The notes below the pieces were generated by a model. It did no database searches, had not been told where the DNA came from, and was given only the letters and a program-made list of their open reading frames with translations. A stretch of 64,000 bases of DNA, from the NCBI RefSeq assembly GCF_017312365.1, contig NZ_BLJI01000002.1, positions 124,001 through 188,000 on the forward strand. The letters run 5' to 3'. Shown in pieces: positions 1 through 8,964 of this stretch. Positions within the stretch are counted from its first letter, which is position 1; every line of letters starts with the position of its first letter. This DNA is from Chroococcus sp. FPU101. GTDB taxonomy: Bacteria; Cyanobacteriota; Cyanobacteriia; Cyanobacteriales; Microcystaceae. The translations under genes were made by a program, and so were the position numbers.

Positions 1-71
1 TAAATAAATACTTTGAGCTAAAAAATAGCTCTAATTTTGTCTATCAAGAACTTAACTTTTTTGAATAAAAT

Positions 72-896
72 ATGAACAAAATGAACTTTGTTACTACTTT
101 GAAATATACAGGTCTACTTGCTGTAGCTTTTTCTCTAACTGGGATTCCAGCTTGGGGATATTCACTGCAAATAGTTCCACCACCTTCAATTCCTCTAAAT
201 GGAGGGTTTTCTACAGAAGGAACTTTTCAGATTACGTCAGCAACCGGCTATCGAACAGATGGTACAACCTATGATTTAGGTAGTAGTGCGATTAAGAATG
301 CTAATTTAAACGGGCCAACACCACCTCCAGCATTTACCCTTTACCCTGATATTCCTGATGATGTTGAGGTTCTGCGTCTAGTGGGGAACTATACCTCTAC
401 CAATCCCGTTTTCATTCCTCCAATTGCTAACTTTGATATTATTGTGGGCGGAATTGTGCCGAGTGGGCCGTCAGACTTTACCTACTTTCTTCCTGCTACA
501 ACTGGGCAACCTCTCTCCTATCAAGTGACCGATTTAGAAGGGGATGGACTTGAAGACAATACCAATACTTTTCTACCCAGTACAGCATGGACTTCGCCTA
601 CAATCTCCTTAACTCCTCCCCCTCCTGGTCTATTGATTGACACTTTTACTCAAACTGGACAAACATGGTATATTGCATCAACGCCGATTGGTAATCCACC
701 TCCACCACGCGTATCACGAGGTTGTTCGCCAACGGGTGGCCCTTTACCCATGAATCCTCATGGAGGATCTGTTACATTTCAACAAGTCTGCCCCGTTCCC
801 GAACCTAATTCGTCCTTTGGAGTTTTGACTTTAGGTATATTAGGAGCAAGCTACGTTTTTAAACGCCAATTGTCTAATGCAATGAATCTGAAGTAA
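72..896 (+). CDS. PEP-CTERM sorting domain protein
   Basis: Predicted exported protein of 274 aa. It has an N-terminal signal peptide (hydrophobic stretch about residues 12-30, ending near a W-G-Y-S boundary). The C-terminus is a typical PEP-CTERM tripartite signal: VPEPNSS, then a hydrophobic helix, then basic residues (FKRQ). PEP-CTERM proteins are sorted by an exosortase and often end up at the cell surface or in extracellular polymer. The central 200 residues are rich in Pro, Thr and Gly and match no family I know. No exosortase gene is in the window. The signal is clear, but the biological role is unknown. Confidence 0.85.
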   Translation: MNKMNFVTTLKYTGLLAVAFSLTGIPAWGYSLQIVPPPSIPLNGGFSTEGTFQITSATGYRTDGTTYDLGSSAIKNANLNGPTPPPAFTLYPDIPDDVEVLRLVGNYTSTNPVFIPPIANFDIIVGGIVPSGPSDFTYFLPATTGQPLSYQVTDLEGDGLEDNTNTFLPSTAWTSPTISLTPPPPGLLIDTFTQTGQTWYIASTPIGNPPPPRVSRGCSPTGGPLPMNPHGGSVTFQQVCPVPEPNSSFGVLTLGILGASYVFKRQLSNAMNLK

Positions 897-1285
897 TAAT
901 TTAAAAGCTGCGTAAGCGTTCTATAATATGAATTGCCTACGCAGTGATTTACAACAGGGCTAACGTGCTAACCATTACCTCAAATAATTAATCCATTTTC
1001 ACGAAGTTAGTTTATTAATAAGCCAAAAGATGGATAATAGATGCGAGGTTAATATGCTAATAATTAGTGAAATAATTTATTAATTGGCTTAGTGTCTTCA
1101 ACAATACACTTACTATTATTGAGTTGGTAAATTATACATACTTCTCAAGAGTTTTGTCTCTAAACAAATAGTTAATTCTACCTTGGGATAAATTTGGCTT
1201 TTAAAAAAATACTGCTTTTGGTTGAGGTTTTATAGTTTCGATTTCCGTCAGAGTAGAGGTCGATGCAATCCGAAAGAGGAACACC
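897..1285. other. intergenic region upstream of catalase
   Basis: This 389-bp gap is AT-rich and holds no convincing gene. An inverted repeat CTGCGTA (908-914) / TACGCAG (938-944) with a 23-nt loop follows the PEP-CTERM gene and may be a weak transcript end; there is no T-run. AAGCCAA near 1020 and TTGGCTT near 1083 form another loose inverted pair. The catalase promoter must lie in the right half, but I see no clear -35/-10 pair. Confidence 0.4.
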
Positions 1286-3427
1286 ATGAGCGAGCCGAAC
1301 AATCATCAAGTTAACGAACAAAGCAAGATCAAAGACATGGAGCCGTTTCGCCAAGAAGTAGGCGAATATATGACGACTAACCAAGGGGTAGGTATTAGTG
1401 ATACCGACAATTCCCTTAAAGCGGGTGAACGTGGGCCATCACTCCTAGAAGATTTTCATCATTTAGAAAAAATGTCCCACTTTGACCGTGAACGCATCCC
1501 CGAACGGGTTGTTCATGCTAGAGGTGCAGGAGCGCATGGCTATTTTCAAGTTTATGAATCGATGGCCAATTACACAAAAGCGAAATTTTTGCAAGATCCT
1601 TCAGTCAAAACACCTGTATTTGTTCGTTTTTCTAATGTAGGGGGTTCTCGTGGTTCTGCTGATACCGTTCGAGATGTACGGGGTTTCTCGATTAAGTTTT
1701 ATACCGAAGAAGGTAACTATGATTTTGTCGGGAATAATATTCCAGTCTTTTTTATCCAAGATGGAATTAAATTCCCCGATATCATTCACGCTGTCAAACC
1801 TGAACCCAATAACGAAATACCACAAGCGTCATCAGCCCATGACAATTTCTGGGATTTTATCTCATTAGTCCCTGAATCGATGCACATGATCATGTGGTTT
1901 CTTAGTGATCGTACATTGGCTAAAAGCTATCGCATGATTCAAGGATTTGGGGTTCATACCTTCCGCTTCGTTAATGAGCAAGGTAAGGCACGCTTTGTTA
2001 AATTCCACTGGAAGCCTTTACTCGGTGTCCATTCTTTTGTGTGGGATGAAGCACAAAAACTTTCAGGAAAAGATCCAGACTATCATCGGCGTGATCTTTG
2101 GGAAATGATCGAAATGGGTCATTATCCAGAGTACGAGTTAGGTGTCCAAATCATTGAAGAAGAAGACGAACTGAAATTCGGATTTGATATTCTAGACTCG
2201 ACTAAATTTATTCCAGAAGAACTTGTACCCGTTATACCCGTCGGAAAAATGGTTTTAAACCGTAACCCCGATAACTATTTTGCCGAAACCGAGCAATCTG
2301 CTTTTCATCCAGGACGAGTTGTACCAGGGATTGATTTTAGCGACGACCCACTACTGCAAAGTCGGATCTTCTCCTATCACGATACGCAACTTTATCGTCT
2401 CGGTGCTAACTTTGCTCACTTACCGATTAACCGTCCCGTCTGTCCCGTTCATAATAATCAACAAGACGGTTTTATGCAGACGAATATTAAACAGGGACGT
2501 ACCAATTATTACCCGAATTCTCTGGGGGGTGGTTGTCCGATGATGACACCCGAAGGGATGAGTGCTTTTAGTCATTACTCTGAACAATTAGAAGGAAATA
2601 AGGTTCGTAAACGTAGCGAAACTTTTAAAGATCATTTTAGCCAAGCAACCTTGTTCTGGAATAGTCTGACTGATATCGAGAAAGAGCATTTAGTAAAAGC
2701 GGCTCACTTTGAGTTAGGTAAAGTACAAACCCTCGCAATTCGGGAACGGATGGTCGAGTTATTTAATCAAGTAGATCACGAATTGGCTAAACTCGTGGCT
2801 AAAGGTATTGGTGTTGCCGCCCCCACTAAAGCAGCGACCGAAAATCACGGGAAAAGTTCGCCCGCCGTCAGTATGGAAAAAATGAAAGAGAAGATGGAGA
2901 AATCGGCTAAAACTCGTCAAGTGGCTATTTTAGCGGCGGATGGGGTCAATTCTTCTCAAATAATGGAGATGAAAGAACTCTTAAAACAAGCGGGTGTATT
3001 ACCTCAAATTGTCTCCGAGTTTAAAGGAACAATTAAAAGTGCTGACGGTCAAGAAATCGAAGTTAATCAGACCTTCCTCACGGCTGCATCAGTTATGTTT
3101 GACGCGGTGTATGTTCCAGGTGGCAAACAAAGCGTAGAAATGCTAGTGAATAAAGATGATGCGATCGAGTTTGTTCATGAGGCGTTCAAACATTGTAAAC
3201 CAATCGCAGCAGTGGGCGAAGGGGTTGAGCTACTCAAACAAGCCCATCTTAAAGGCGTAAACTTTGATAAGGCTGGCTCTAACGGAAAAGTTCACACTGA
3301 TAATGGAATTGTCACCAGTCAAAACGGTAGCGATATGCACAGTATCGGACAAAAATTTATCGAAGCGATCGCACAAGGTCGGTTCTGGAGCAGAGAGCAA
3401 ATGGAAAAGAAAATGGTAGGCGTATAA
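1286..3427 (+). CDS. katE: large-subunit catalase (HPII/KatE type)
   Basis: Haem catalase decomposing hydrogen peroxide to water and oxygen in the cytoplasm. It is 713 aa, the long HPII class (small catalases are about 480 aa). The catalytic His lies in ERVVHARGAGAHG (His77), and the proximal haem region reads RIFSYHDTQLYRLG. The C-terminal domain, from about residue 545 (KTRQVAILAADGV), is the DJ-1/GATase-like flavodoxin fold found only in large-subunit catalases. The ATG at 1286 follows an AAAGAGGA ribosome-binding site. The gene is monocistronic, with an intrinsic terminator directly after it. Many cyanobacteria carry catalase-peroxidase KatG instead, so a KatE-type enzyme is less common in the phylum. 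Confidence 0.95.
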   Translation: MSEPNNHQVNEQSKIKDMEPFRQEVGEYMTTNQGVGISDTDNSLKAGERGPSLLEDFHHLEKMSHFDRERIPERVVHARGAGAHGYFQVYESMANYTKAKFLQDPSVKTPVFVRFSNVGGSRGSADTVRDVRGFSIKFYTEEGNYDFVGNNIPVFFIQDGIKFPDIIHAVKPEPNNEIPQASSAHDNFWDFISLVPESMHMIMWFLSDRTLAKSYRMIQGFGVHTFRFVNEQGKARFVKFHWKPLLGVHSFVWDEAQKLSGKDPDYHRRDLWEMIEMGHYPEYELGVQIIEEEDELKFGFDILDSTKFIPEELVPVIPVGKMVLNRNPDNYFAETEQSAFHPGRVVPGIDFSDDPLLQSRIFSYHDTQLYRLGANFAHLPINRPVCPVHNNQQDGFMQTNIKQGRTNYYPNSLGGGCPMMTPEGMSAFSHYSEQLEGNKVRKRSETFKDHFSQATLFWNSLTDIEKEHLVKAAHFELGKVQTLAIRERMVELFNQVDHELAKLVAKGIGVAAPTKAATENHGKSSPAVSMEKMKEKMEKSAKTRQVAILAADGVNSSQIMEMKELLKQAGVLPQIVSEFKGTIKSADGQEIEVNQTFLTAASVMFDAVYVPGGKQSVEMLVNKDDAIEFVHEAFKHCKPIAAVGEGVELLKQAHLKGVNFDKAGSNGKVHTDNGIVTSQNGSDMHSIGQKFIEAIAQGRFWSREQMEKKMVGV

Positions 3428-3475
3428 TACGTTAATCATTAATCGGCTCTATTGAATCTAAATAATCTTAAAAAT

Positions 3476-3527
3476 CGCCTGTTAGTCTTATTGAAATTAT
3501 CTTTAGTAAGCTTACAGGTGTTTTTTT
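3476..3527 (+). terminator. intrinsic terminator of katE
   Basis: CGCCTGTTAG (3476-3485) pairs with CTTACAGGTG (3511-3520) with one mismatch and one G-T pair, and seven T residues follow at 3521-3527. It lies about 50 nt after the katE stop and before the convergent peptidase gene. Confidence 0.8.
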
Positions 3528-3541
3528 GTCAAGTCAAAATT

Positions 3542-4375
3542 TTAGTGTAAAAAACTTCTAGCCGTTGCAAAAATTTGCTGAGAGCGAGGAGACGCAACAT
3601 ATCGCCAGTGCCAAGGTTCAAAACTAACTTTTTGAAAATTATTACGTGGAAAGGACAATTCAAAGCCATAATTGCCTGCATAAGCAGTTAACCAGCGATA
3701 GGTCTCCGTATCTTCAAACTCAAACTTAAGATCAGTATTAGGTTGTTGTTCGTCGCCAATATCGATCGCATAACCCGTATGATGTTCACTATAACCTGGA
3801 GGCGCACTTAGTTTGGATGCTGCTTCCTTACTCCCTCGTCGTTGAATCTGCTTAGTAAACAGTTGTTCTTGATCAGCAATCGAGCGAAATCCTGAAATTA
3901 ATTTAAGACTTATTCCATTGGTTTTAGCATCTAACTTCATGCGATTGAATGCTTCTGCTGCTTCGATATCTAAATACTCGATCCGATTGTAATAAGAACC
4001 AACTTGTACTAAACGCTGTGGCTCGTCTTCTTGATAGGGGAGATGACCATACAAACTGACTATCTGAGTAGGTATTTGAGGTAATGCGGGTGGGGGGGAT
4101 GGCGTAACAACGGGTGGAATTTCTGAGTTCGATTGAATTTGTGGAGGCTGAGGTGTTAGGGGGCGCGGTGGTAGAACTGGCGGTAAATCTGGCGTTATAG
4201 GAGTCGGAACAATTGGCGATGCACTAATAACAGGAGGTGGCGTGGGTACCGTAGCAGGAACTTGAGGAGAGTTAGGCGGTCTCAGCATGAGTTGAAGACT
4301 GATCCCAAGTCCAACGATCACTAAAGCGGTTATAAGACTGATCAGTATCAGTTTCAGGCTGGCTAAGGATTTCAT
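3542..4375 (-). CDS. VanY-type D-alanyl-D-alanine carboxypeptidase
   Basis: Membrane-anchored M15B peptidase that trims D-Ala from peptidoglycan stem peptides. It is 277 aa: a single N-terminal hydrophobic segment (about 8-30), a Pro-rich linker (about 35-100), then the VanY domain. The zinc site is visible as SEHHTGYAIDIGD (S-x-H-x-x-G-x-A-x-D), and the second His is in EPWHWRYV. The gene starts 19 bp after the stop of the upstream Ser/Thr kinase gene on the same strand, so the two probably form an operon. Both proteins point at the cell envelope. DD-carboxypeptidase activity is known for the family; LD-activity cannot be excluded. Confidence 0.88.
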   Translation of the reverse strand: MKSLASLKLILISLITALVIVGLGISLQLMLRPPNSPQVPATVPTPPPVISASPIVPTPITPDLPPVLPPRPLTPQPPQIQSNSEIPPVVTPSPPPALPQIPTQIVSLYGHLPYQEDEPQRLVQVGSYYNRIEYLDIEAAEAFNRMKLDAKTNGISLKLISGFRSIADQEQLFTKQIQRRGSKEAASKLSAPPGYSEHHTGYAIDIGDEQQPNTDLKFEFEDTETYRWLTAYAGNYGFELSFPRNNFQKVSFEPWHWRYVASPRSQQIFATARSFLH

Positions 4376-4394
4376 ACAACCTCGCTAATAGGGT

Positions 4395-6089
4395 TTAATC
4401 CACTTTAATTAATTGTGCAGCAATCCAACCGTCAGCCCCCGACTTGGGAAAATAGACTTTATACCAAAGATAACCCCCTTGATCGTAATCTTGATCGATA
4501 ATTTGTACCCGATCCCCTGGGTAGGCAATATGTCGCGCTCTGTAATTCGTTCCTGGCCCCGTCCGAATATTCTTACTACCTGGACTCCCGATAATCGTTG
4601 CATTTGTACTACTTGTTGCGGTTGGTGTGGGTTGGGGGGATACACTTTGACCATCGATCATCAGCAATTGAGACGCAATCCAGCCCTCAGCCTTCGATTT
4701 AGGAAAATAAATCTTGTACCAACGGTAGCCACCTTGATCGGTTTCAGAGCCAATCACTTGAACCCGATCCCCTGGGTAAGCAATATGTCTTTGACGATAG
4801 TTAGTTCCAGGGCCAGATCGAATATTTTTCTTCCCAGGACTTCCTACAATCACCGCATTTGTAAAATTCGGACGCTCTGGAGAGGGTTGAGGATCTTTTG
4901 GTGTAATAGTGGGCTGAGTTGGGCTAGGGATGGTTTGAATTGGTGTTGAATTTGGCGTTGGTTCAGGTTCAGATGTGGGGCTAGATGCAGTTTGTTTCGG
5001 TTCTTGAGAATCTTCTTGTAAAACATTCAGAAGGGGTGTTCTCAAAGCAAATGTACTAGCTAGAATTGACCCCCCAATCAGCCCACCGATAATTACAGCC
5101 TTTTTCCACTTTCCTTGTGCGGAAGGACTTTGTAATGATGAAATCTGAGTAGTTATGGACTTAGATGCAGGGGCAACAGCAATAGTCTTGATTTCAGAAG
5201 GAGTTGGAGGAGAAACAACTGTAGGAACTGGGGAAGAGGTAACTGTATTTAGACCCAACGCTTGAAGCATTTCTCGTGCTGTGGTAAAGCGATCGCGGGG
5301 ATGTAGTTGAATGGCTTGATCCAAAATAGCAGCAAAAGCGTCACTTACTGGTGGTGTATCGTTGCGCCAAAGTAGTGAACCAGTACTAGGATCGGTCTCT
5401 AGTTCTTGTGGAAATTTCCCGCATAATAGATAAATTGCAGTTAACCCTAAGCTATAAAGATCACTCGAATAAATTGGTCGTCCTGATACCTGTTCAGAGG
5501 GCATAAATCCAGGTGTTCCCACAACAATCGAATGCTCAGTTTTTCCTTTAGAATCAAGTACAGTTCCCATTGTTTCTTTGACTGCACCAAAATCAATCAA
5601 AACAGGTTTAGCATCTCGTTGACGCAATATGATATTGTCTGGCTTAAGATCACGATGAATAATAGTTTTTTGGTGAATATAATCTATTACCGTCAAAATT
5701 TGGCTTAAAATCTTTCTGACAACGTTTTCACTTAGTAGACCTTCTTTTTGAAGTTTTTGAGTCAGGGTATCTCCTTCAATCCATTCTTCTACTAAATAAA
5801 ACTGATCTCCCTGGGCAAAATAAGCATATAACTTAGGAATTTGAGCATTACTCTCGCTTAATGTTTCTAAAATCGCCGCTTCTCTTTGAAAACGCTCCTG
5901 TACCAGTTGATGAATTTTTGGATTGTCGTTGATGGGTTTAAGTTGTTTTACTACACACCTACGCTTAGAGGGCATATGTGTATCTTCTGCCAAAAAGGTT
6001 TGGCCAAAACCACCCTCACCTAATACTTGAATCACTCGATAGCGGTTATTTAAAAGATGGAGTAGCGGGATCTCAGAAGCATTTGTCAT
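4395..6089 (-). CDS. Ser/Thr protein kinase with two C-terminal SH3b domains
   Basis: Hanks-type eukaryotic-like kinase of the cyanobacterial Spk group. The Gly loop is GEGGFGQTF, the catalytic loop is IHRDLKPDN, and the DFGAVKE motif is followed by an activation segment ending GTPGFMPSEQ. A transmembrane segment lies near the middle (AVIIGGLIGGSILAS). After it comes a Thr/Pro-rich linker and two near-identical bacterial SH3 repeats (each with NIRxGPGTNYR and HIAYPGDRVQ), likely outside the membrane. The ATG at 6089 is preferred over a start 21 codons earlier because the family begins just before the kinase fold. It lies 19 bp before the vanY-type gene. SH3b domains often bind peptidoglycan, so the kinase may sense the wall. 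Confidence 0.9.
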   Translation of the reverse strand: MTNASEIPLLHLLNNRYRVIQVLGEGGFGQTFLAEDTHMPSKRRCVVKQLKPINDNPKIHQLVQERFQREAAILETLSESNAQIPKLYAYFAQGDQFYLVEEWIEGDTLTQKLQKEGLLSENVVRKILSQILTVIDYIHQKTIIHRDLKPDNIILRQRDAKPVLIDFGAVKETMGTVLDSKGKTEHSIVVGTPGFMPSEQVSGRPIYSSDLYSLGLTAIYLLCGKFPQELETDPSTGSLLWRNDTPPVSDAFAAILDQAIQLHPRDRFTTAREMLQALGLNTVTSSPVPTVVSPPTPSEIKTIAVAPASKSITTQISSLQSPSAQGKWKKAVIIGGLIGGSILASTFALRTPLLNVLQEDSQEPKQTASSPTSEPEPTPNSTPIQTIPSPTQPTITPKDPQPSPERPNFTNAVIVGSPGKKNIRSGPGTNYRQRHIAYPGDRVQVIGSETDQGGYRWYKIYFPKSKAEGWIASQLLMIDGQSVSPQPTPTATSSTNATIIGSPGSKNIRTGPGTNYRARHIAYPGDRVQIIDQDYDQGGYLWYKVYFPKSGADGWIAAQLIKVD

Positions 6090-6276
6090 TGTCTTGACTA
6101 GGGGGTAATGACTAACAAACAAGTATTTTTTATTTTTACAGGTGTTGAGCAAAAAATCTGTATTCTTAATCGTAAGATCAGCTTTAATCTCTCAAAAATA
6201 TTGATTAATGTTTTAAAAATCATTGCCCACCTGAACTTATTTTAATAAGACTACGGGCAAGGTTTTTAATGAAGTT

Positions 6277-6576
6277 TTATATTTGCTCAACGTCTAAAGA
6301 TTCATCAACACCATAGGTATTAACGCTGACATTTCCCGTACTGCAAACTTGGATCGCTTTTTCCATTTTGCAATCTTTTTTGTTGATGATGAGTGTTAGT
6401 TCGCTGTCAGATGCTTTGAAATAAAGACTATCATCCGTATGAGTGATTCTTACATTAGAGTAGATATCAACTGCACCTTCTATATCTTCTACGGTAAATT
6501 GACCAAAGGCTAAACTGGGCGTTGCTAATAATGCCGTAGAAACAGAGGATAAAATCAGTGTTTTGATCGATGTCAT
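6277..6576 (-). CDS. small exported protein, unknown
   Basis: Hypothetical protein of about 99 aa with a Sec-type signal peptide (TLILSSVSTALLATPSLAFG), so it is probably periplasmic or secreted. The mature part is acidic and has two Cys (KKDCKMEK and QVCSTGN) that could form a disulfide. I chose the ATG at 6576 because it gives a normal signal-peptide n-region; an ATG four codons upstream (6588) is equally open. No ribosome-binding site is evident for either. I recognise no family. Confidence 0.6.
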   Translation of the reverse strand: MTSIKTLILSSVSTALLATPSLAFGQFTVEDIEGAVDIYSNVRITHTDDSLYFKASDSELTLIINKKDCKMEKAIQVCSTGNVSVNTYGVDESLDVEQI

Positions 6577-6871
6577 ATAAATTATCAAGTTTGTTATCTA
6601 ATTGCCATTTAAGCCTTGTAGCTGACGATAGGGCTTTATTTATCAATTCTTGTGATAATTATAGACATCTGAGAGAGGTAGAGATAATAATCCTCTTAAA
6701 TCTTTAATAAAATTCGTTGCTTTTTATCTCTATCTTGATGAATTTATTAAAAATACAGTTTGATCAAGCCACAATGTTTCGGTCATACATCTACTATGGC
6801 TTAATACAATGAAAAAATTTTACTTACAGCAGTTTAGATGTATTGCAAACTGTTTTTTTAGTCTAAAATTC
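6577..6871. other. intergenic region, nothing definite
   Basis: This AT-rich stretch of about 295 bp lies between a small exported protein gene and a frameshifted small gene. A plus-strand 29-codon ORF starts near 6808 (MKKFYLQQF) but overlaps the neighbour and has no ribosome-binding site, so I do not call it. Confidence 0.4.
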
Positions 6872-7083
6872 TTACAAGCGATCGTAGGCTAAATCTCGAA
6901 TGAGTGGGGTTTTGTTTTGAATATAATCACGAACTAATAACTTTCTTCTGGAGTCAGGGAATTAAGGTTGTCCAACTTTGAGAGCATTTGTTCTACTAAA
7001 TCTCTAACATCAAGATTTAATAGGATGTGGGTTGGTGTTTCATCGATAATACGCCAAAGTTGATTTAACAGATTGGGTTTCAT
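6872..7083 (-). pseudogene. frameshifted conserved cyanobacterial small protein (about 70 aa)
   Basis: A strong ribosome-binding site (AGGAGG) precedes the ATG at 7083. The first frame reads MKPNLLNQLWRIIDETP and stops at TAG (6934-6936) after 49 codons. Shifting frame at 6939-6940 gives a natural continuation, EESLLVRDYIQNKTPLIRD, ending in TAA at 6872-6874. The total of 212 bp is one short of 71 codons: AGTTATTAG looks like AGTTTATTAG with one T lost. The restored protein resembles short conserved cyanobacterial hypotheticals with a 'NQLW ... LVEQL ... L.PEE ... YI.....LIRDL' layout, as I remember them. It is either a real pseudogene or a sequencing indel. The function is unknown. Confidence 0.65.
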
Positions 7084-7220
7084 TAAACTCTTCCTCCTAA
7101 AGTTGGATGAGTCGAGGGTATAAGGTGATTTTCAAATCTAAAGAAAATCTTAAGATATTTTTGAGAATTATTCAAGAAAATTTAATATTTATTAGCCAAC
7201 CTAAGATAAAACTCTATGTT

Positions 7221-8837
7221 TCACTCTTGACGTAGATGTTTTGGTAAGTTCACGGTGACTTGAGTTCCTTTTCCTGACTGGCTTTTCAGCAAAACTTCAC
7301 CACCATGTAATTCGATACTCGCTTGAACGATCGATAATCCTAAGCCCGTACCAGGAATCGTATCAATGTTACTGCCACGACGGAAAGATTGAAAAATGCT
7401 GCTTTGTTCATCTTCGGGAATACCGATGCCTTCGTCTTGAATCTGAACTAGAATTTGTGAAGCTTGCCCAATCAGATTAATATCAATTTTCCCCCCATCT
7501 GGAGAGTATTTAACGGCGTTGGAGAGCAAATTATCAAAGATTTTTTTCAATAGTTTGTGATCTGCCCTAAAACCTTCAAAATTGCCTGTTTGTTTTAAAC
7601 TTATTTGATGTTGGTTAGTGTTTTGCCGATATTCTTCAACAAGAGAGGCGAAAAACTGCGGTAAATCTAGAGGAATTGGATTAAAATCGGCTTTTTGCTG
7701 CTCAAAACGACTGAGGGTTAACATATCGTCAACCAATCGTGACATATATCTTGATTTGTTTTCAATCAGTTGGAGAAATCTTTGCTGTTTTATACTTTCT
7801 AACTGTTCTCCATGTAATTTTAGTGTAGAGGCAGCTGCGAGTATAGCTGCTAAGGGTGTTCGATATTCATGGGAAACGGTGGCGATAATTTGGGATTTTA
7901 AGGCGTTCAGTTTTTTTTCTTCTTCTAATGCCACTTGGGTTTTGGATAAAAGTTCAGCTTGTTGAATGGCTAAAGCGAGTTGTACTGAGACTTCTTGCAG
8001 CATTTCAATTTCTTCTAAATGCCATTGTCTTGACTTAGAATATTGATACACGACTAAAAAACCCCAAGGTATCGGTTTAGATTGGTTGAAAGAACCGACA
8101 ATAATAGGAATTTCTAAATTAGTATTGATGCTTTTAGAAATTTGACCATTAGAACGACCATTATTTGAACCCACTTCGCAGATAGCAGCAAGTCTATGTC
8201 TATTATCCTCAGAATTTAACTGATAACAAACTTTTTGTTCTTTGACACTTAAACTATGCCAATCAATGTTTAATAAATTATTGGCTGCTGACTCATACCG
8301 ACAAATCACCACTCGTTCGCAGTTTAGCAGGTGTTGGATCTCTAGAATAGCAGTGATTAAAATTTGTTCTAAATCTAGCGACTGACGAATTCTTAAGGCG
8401 ATGGTTGCAATTACACGCTGTCTTTCTTGAGTTTTCTTGAGTTGAGTCTGTAAGTGAGATCTTTCTAAAACACTTCGTACTGCTAATTGTAGGATATCCG
8501 ACTTTAGATGGTTTTTGGCTAAATAATCTTGCGCTCCAGTTTTCATGGCTTGAACTGCGATCGCTTCATCGCCAAAAGCGGTTAGCATAATCACAGGAAG
8601 GGTATGATGAGTTTTCCTTAATTCATCAAGAAATTCTAAGCCATTCATTTCAGGCAGTTGGAAATCGAGTAGAATGACATCGCAAGCGACCTTATGACAT
8701 AAACTCAAACCTTCCTCAGCCGAATCTGCTTCCAATATACAATATGACTGTTGTTGGTCTTTCAACAGATAGCGGCGATACGTTTCTCGATCCTCTGTAC
8801 AATCATCAACTATCAGAAGCGTTTGGCTGTAGTTCAT
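7221..8837 (-). CDS. response regulator / GAF / histidine kinase hybrid
   Basis: Signalling protein with the receiver at the N-terminus, so it is probably driven by an upstream kinase. In the longest frame (start 8861) the phospho-acceptor is Asp66 in VILLDFQLPEMNG. A GAF domain covers about 145-305, a short coiled coil 305-325, and the HisKA box has His331 in TVSHEYRTPL. The HATPase_c N, G1 and G2 boxes are clear (NLLSNAVKYSPDGG, DEGIGIPEDE, GTGLGLSI). The ATG at 8837 is preferred over the TTG at 8861. It is the first gene downstream of the tnpB element, and beyond that lie the Rcp-type regulator and phytochrome genes on the same strand. It may once have been co-transcribed with them. Confidence 0.88.
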   Translation of the reverse strand: MNYSQTLLIVDDCTEDRETYRRYLLKDQQQSYCILEADSAEEGLSLCHKVACDVILLDFQLPEMNGLEFLDELRKTHHTLPVIMLTAFGDEAIAVQAMKTGAQDYLAKNHLKSDILQLAVRSVLERSHLQTQLKKTQERQRVIATIALRIRQSLDLEQILITAILEIQHLLNCERVVICRYESAANNLLNIDWHSLSVKEQKVCYQLNSEDNRHRLAAICEVGSNNGRSNGQISKSINTNLEIPIIVGSFNQSKPIPWGFLVVYQYSKSRQWHLEEIEMLQEVSVQLALAIQQAELLSKTQVALEEEKKLNALKSQIIATVSHEYRTPLAAILAAASTLKLHGEQLESIKQQRFLQLIENKSRYMSRLVDDMLTLSRFEQQKADFNPIPLDLPQFFASLVEEYRQNTNQHQISLKQTGNFEGFRADHKLLKKIFDNLLSNAVKYSPDGGKIDINLIGQASQILVQIQDEGIGIPEDEQSSIFQSFRRGSNIDTIPGTGLGLSIVQASIELHGGEVLLKSQSGKGTQVTVNLPKHLRQE

Positions 8838-8927
8838 AACAGCATGGTTTGAATATGTCAACCTTTGTTTTAAATTGTTTCATATTTTGTATAAGTTTGA
8901 ATAAAATCTTATCAAAATTTGACATAC

Positions 8928-8950
8928 TCTCACGCCGTGAACGGCGGAGA
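8928..8950 (-). repeat. right-end hairpin of the IS605-type element / candidate omega-RNA 3' end
   Basis: On the minus strand TCTC-CGCCG, loop TTCA, CGGC-GTGAGA folds as an imperfect stem just before AGTATGTCAA. In this family the region between the tnpB stop and the right end is part of the guide (omega) RNA. Confidence 0.7.
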
Positions 8951-8964
8951 TTCTTATTCATGGT

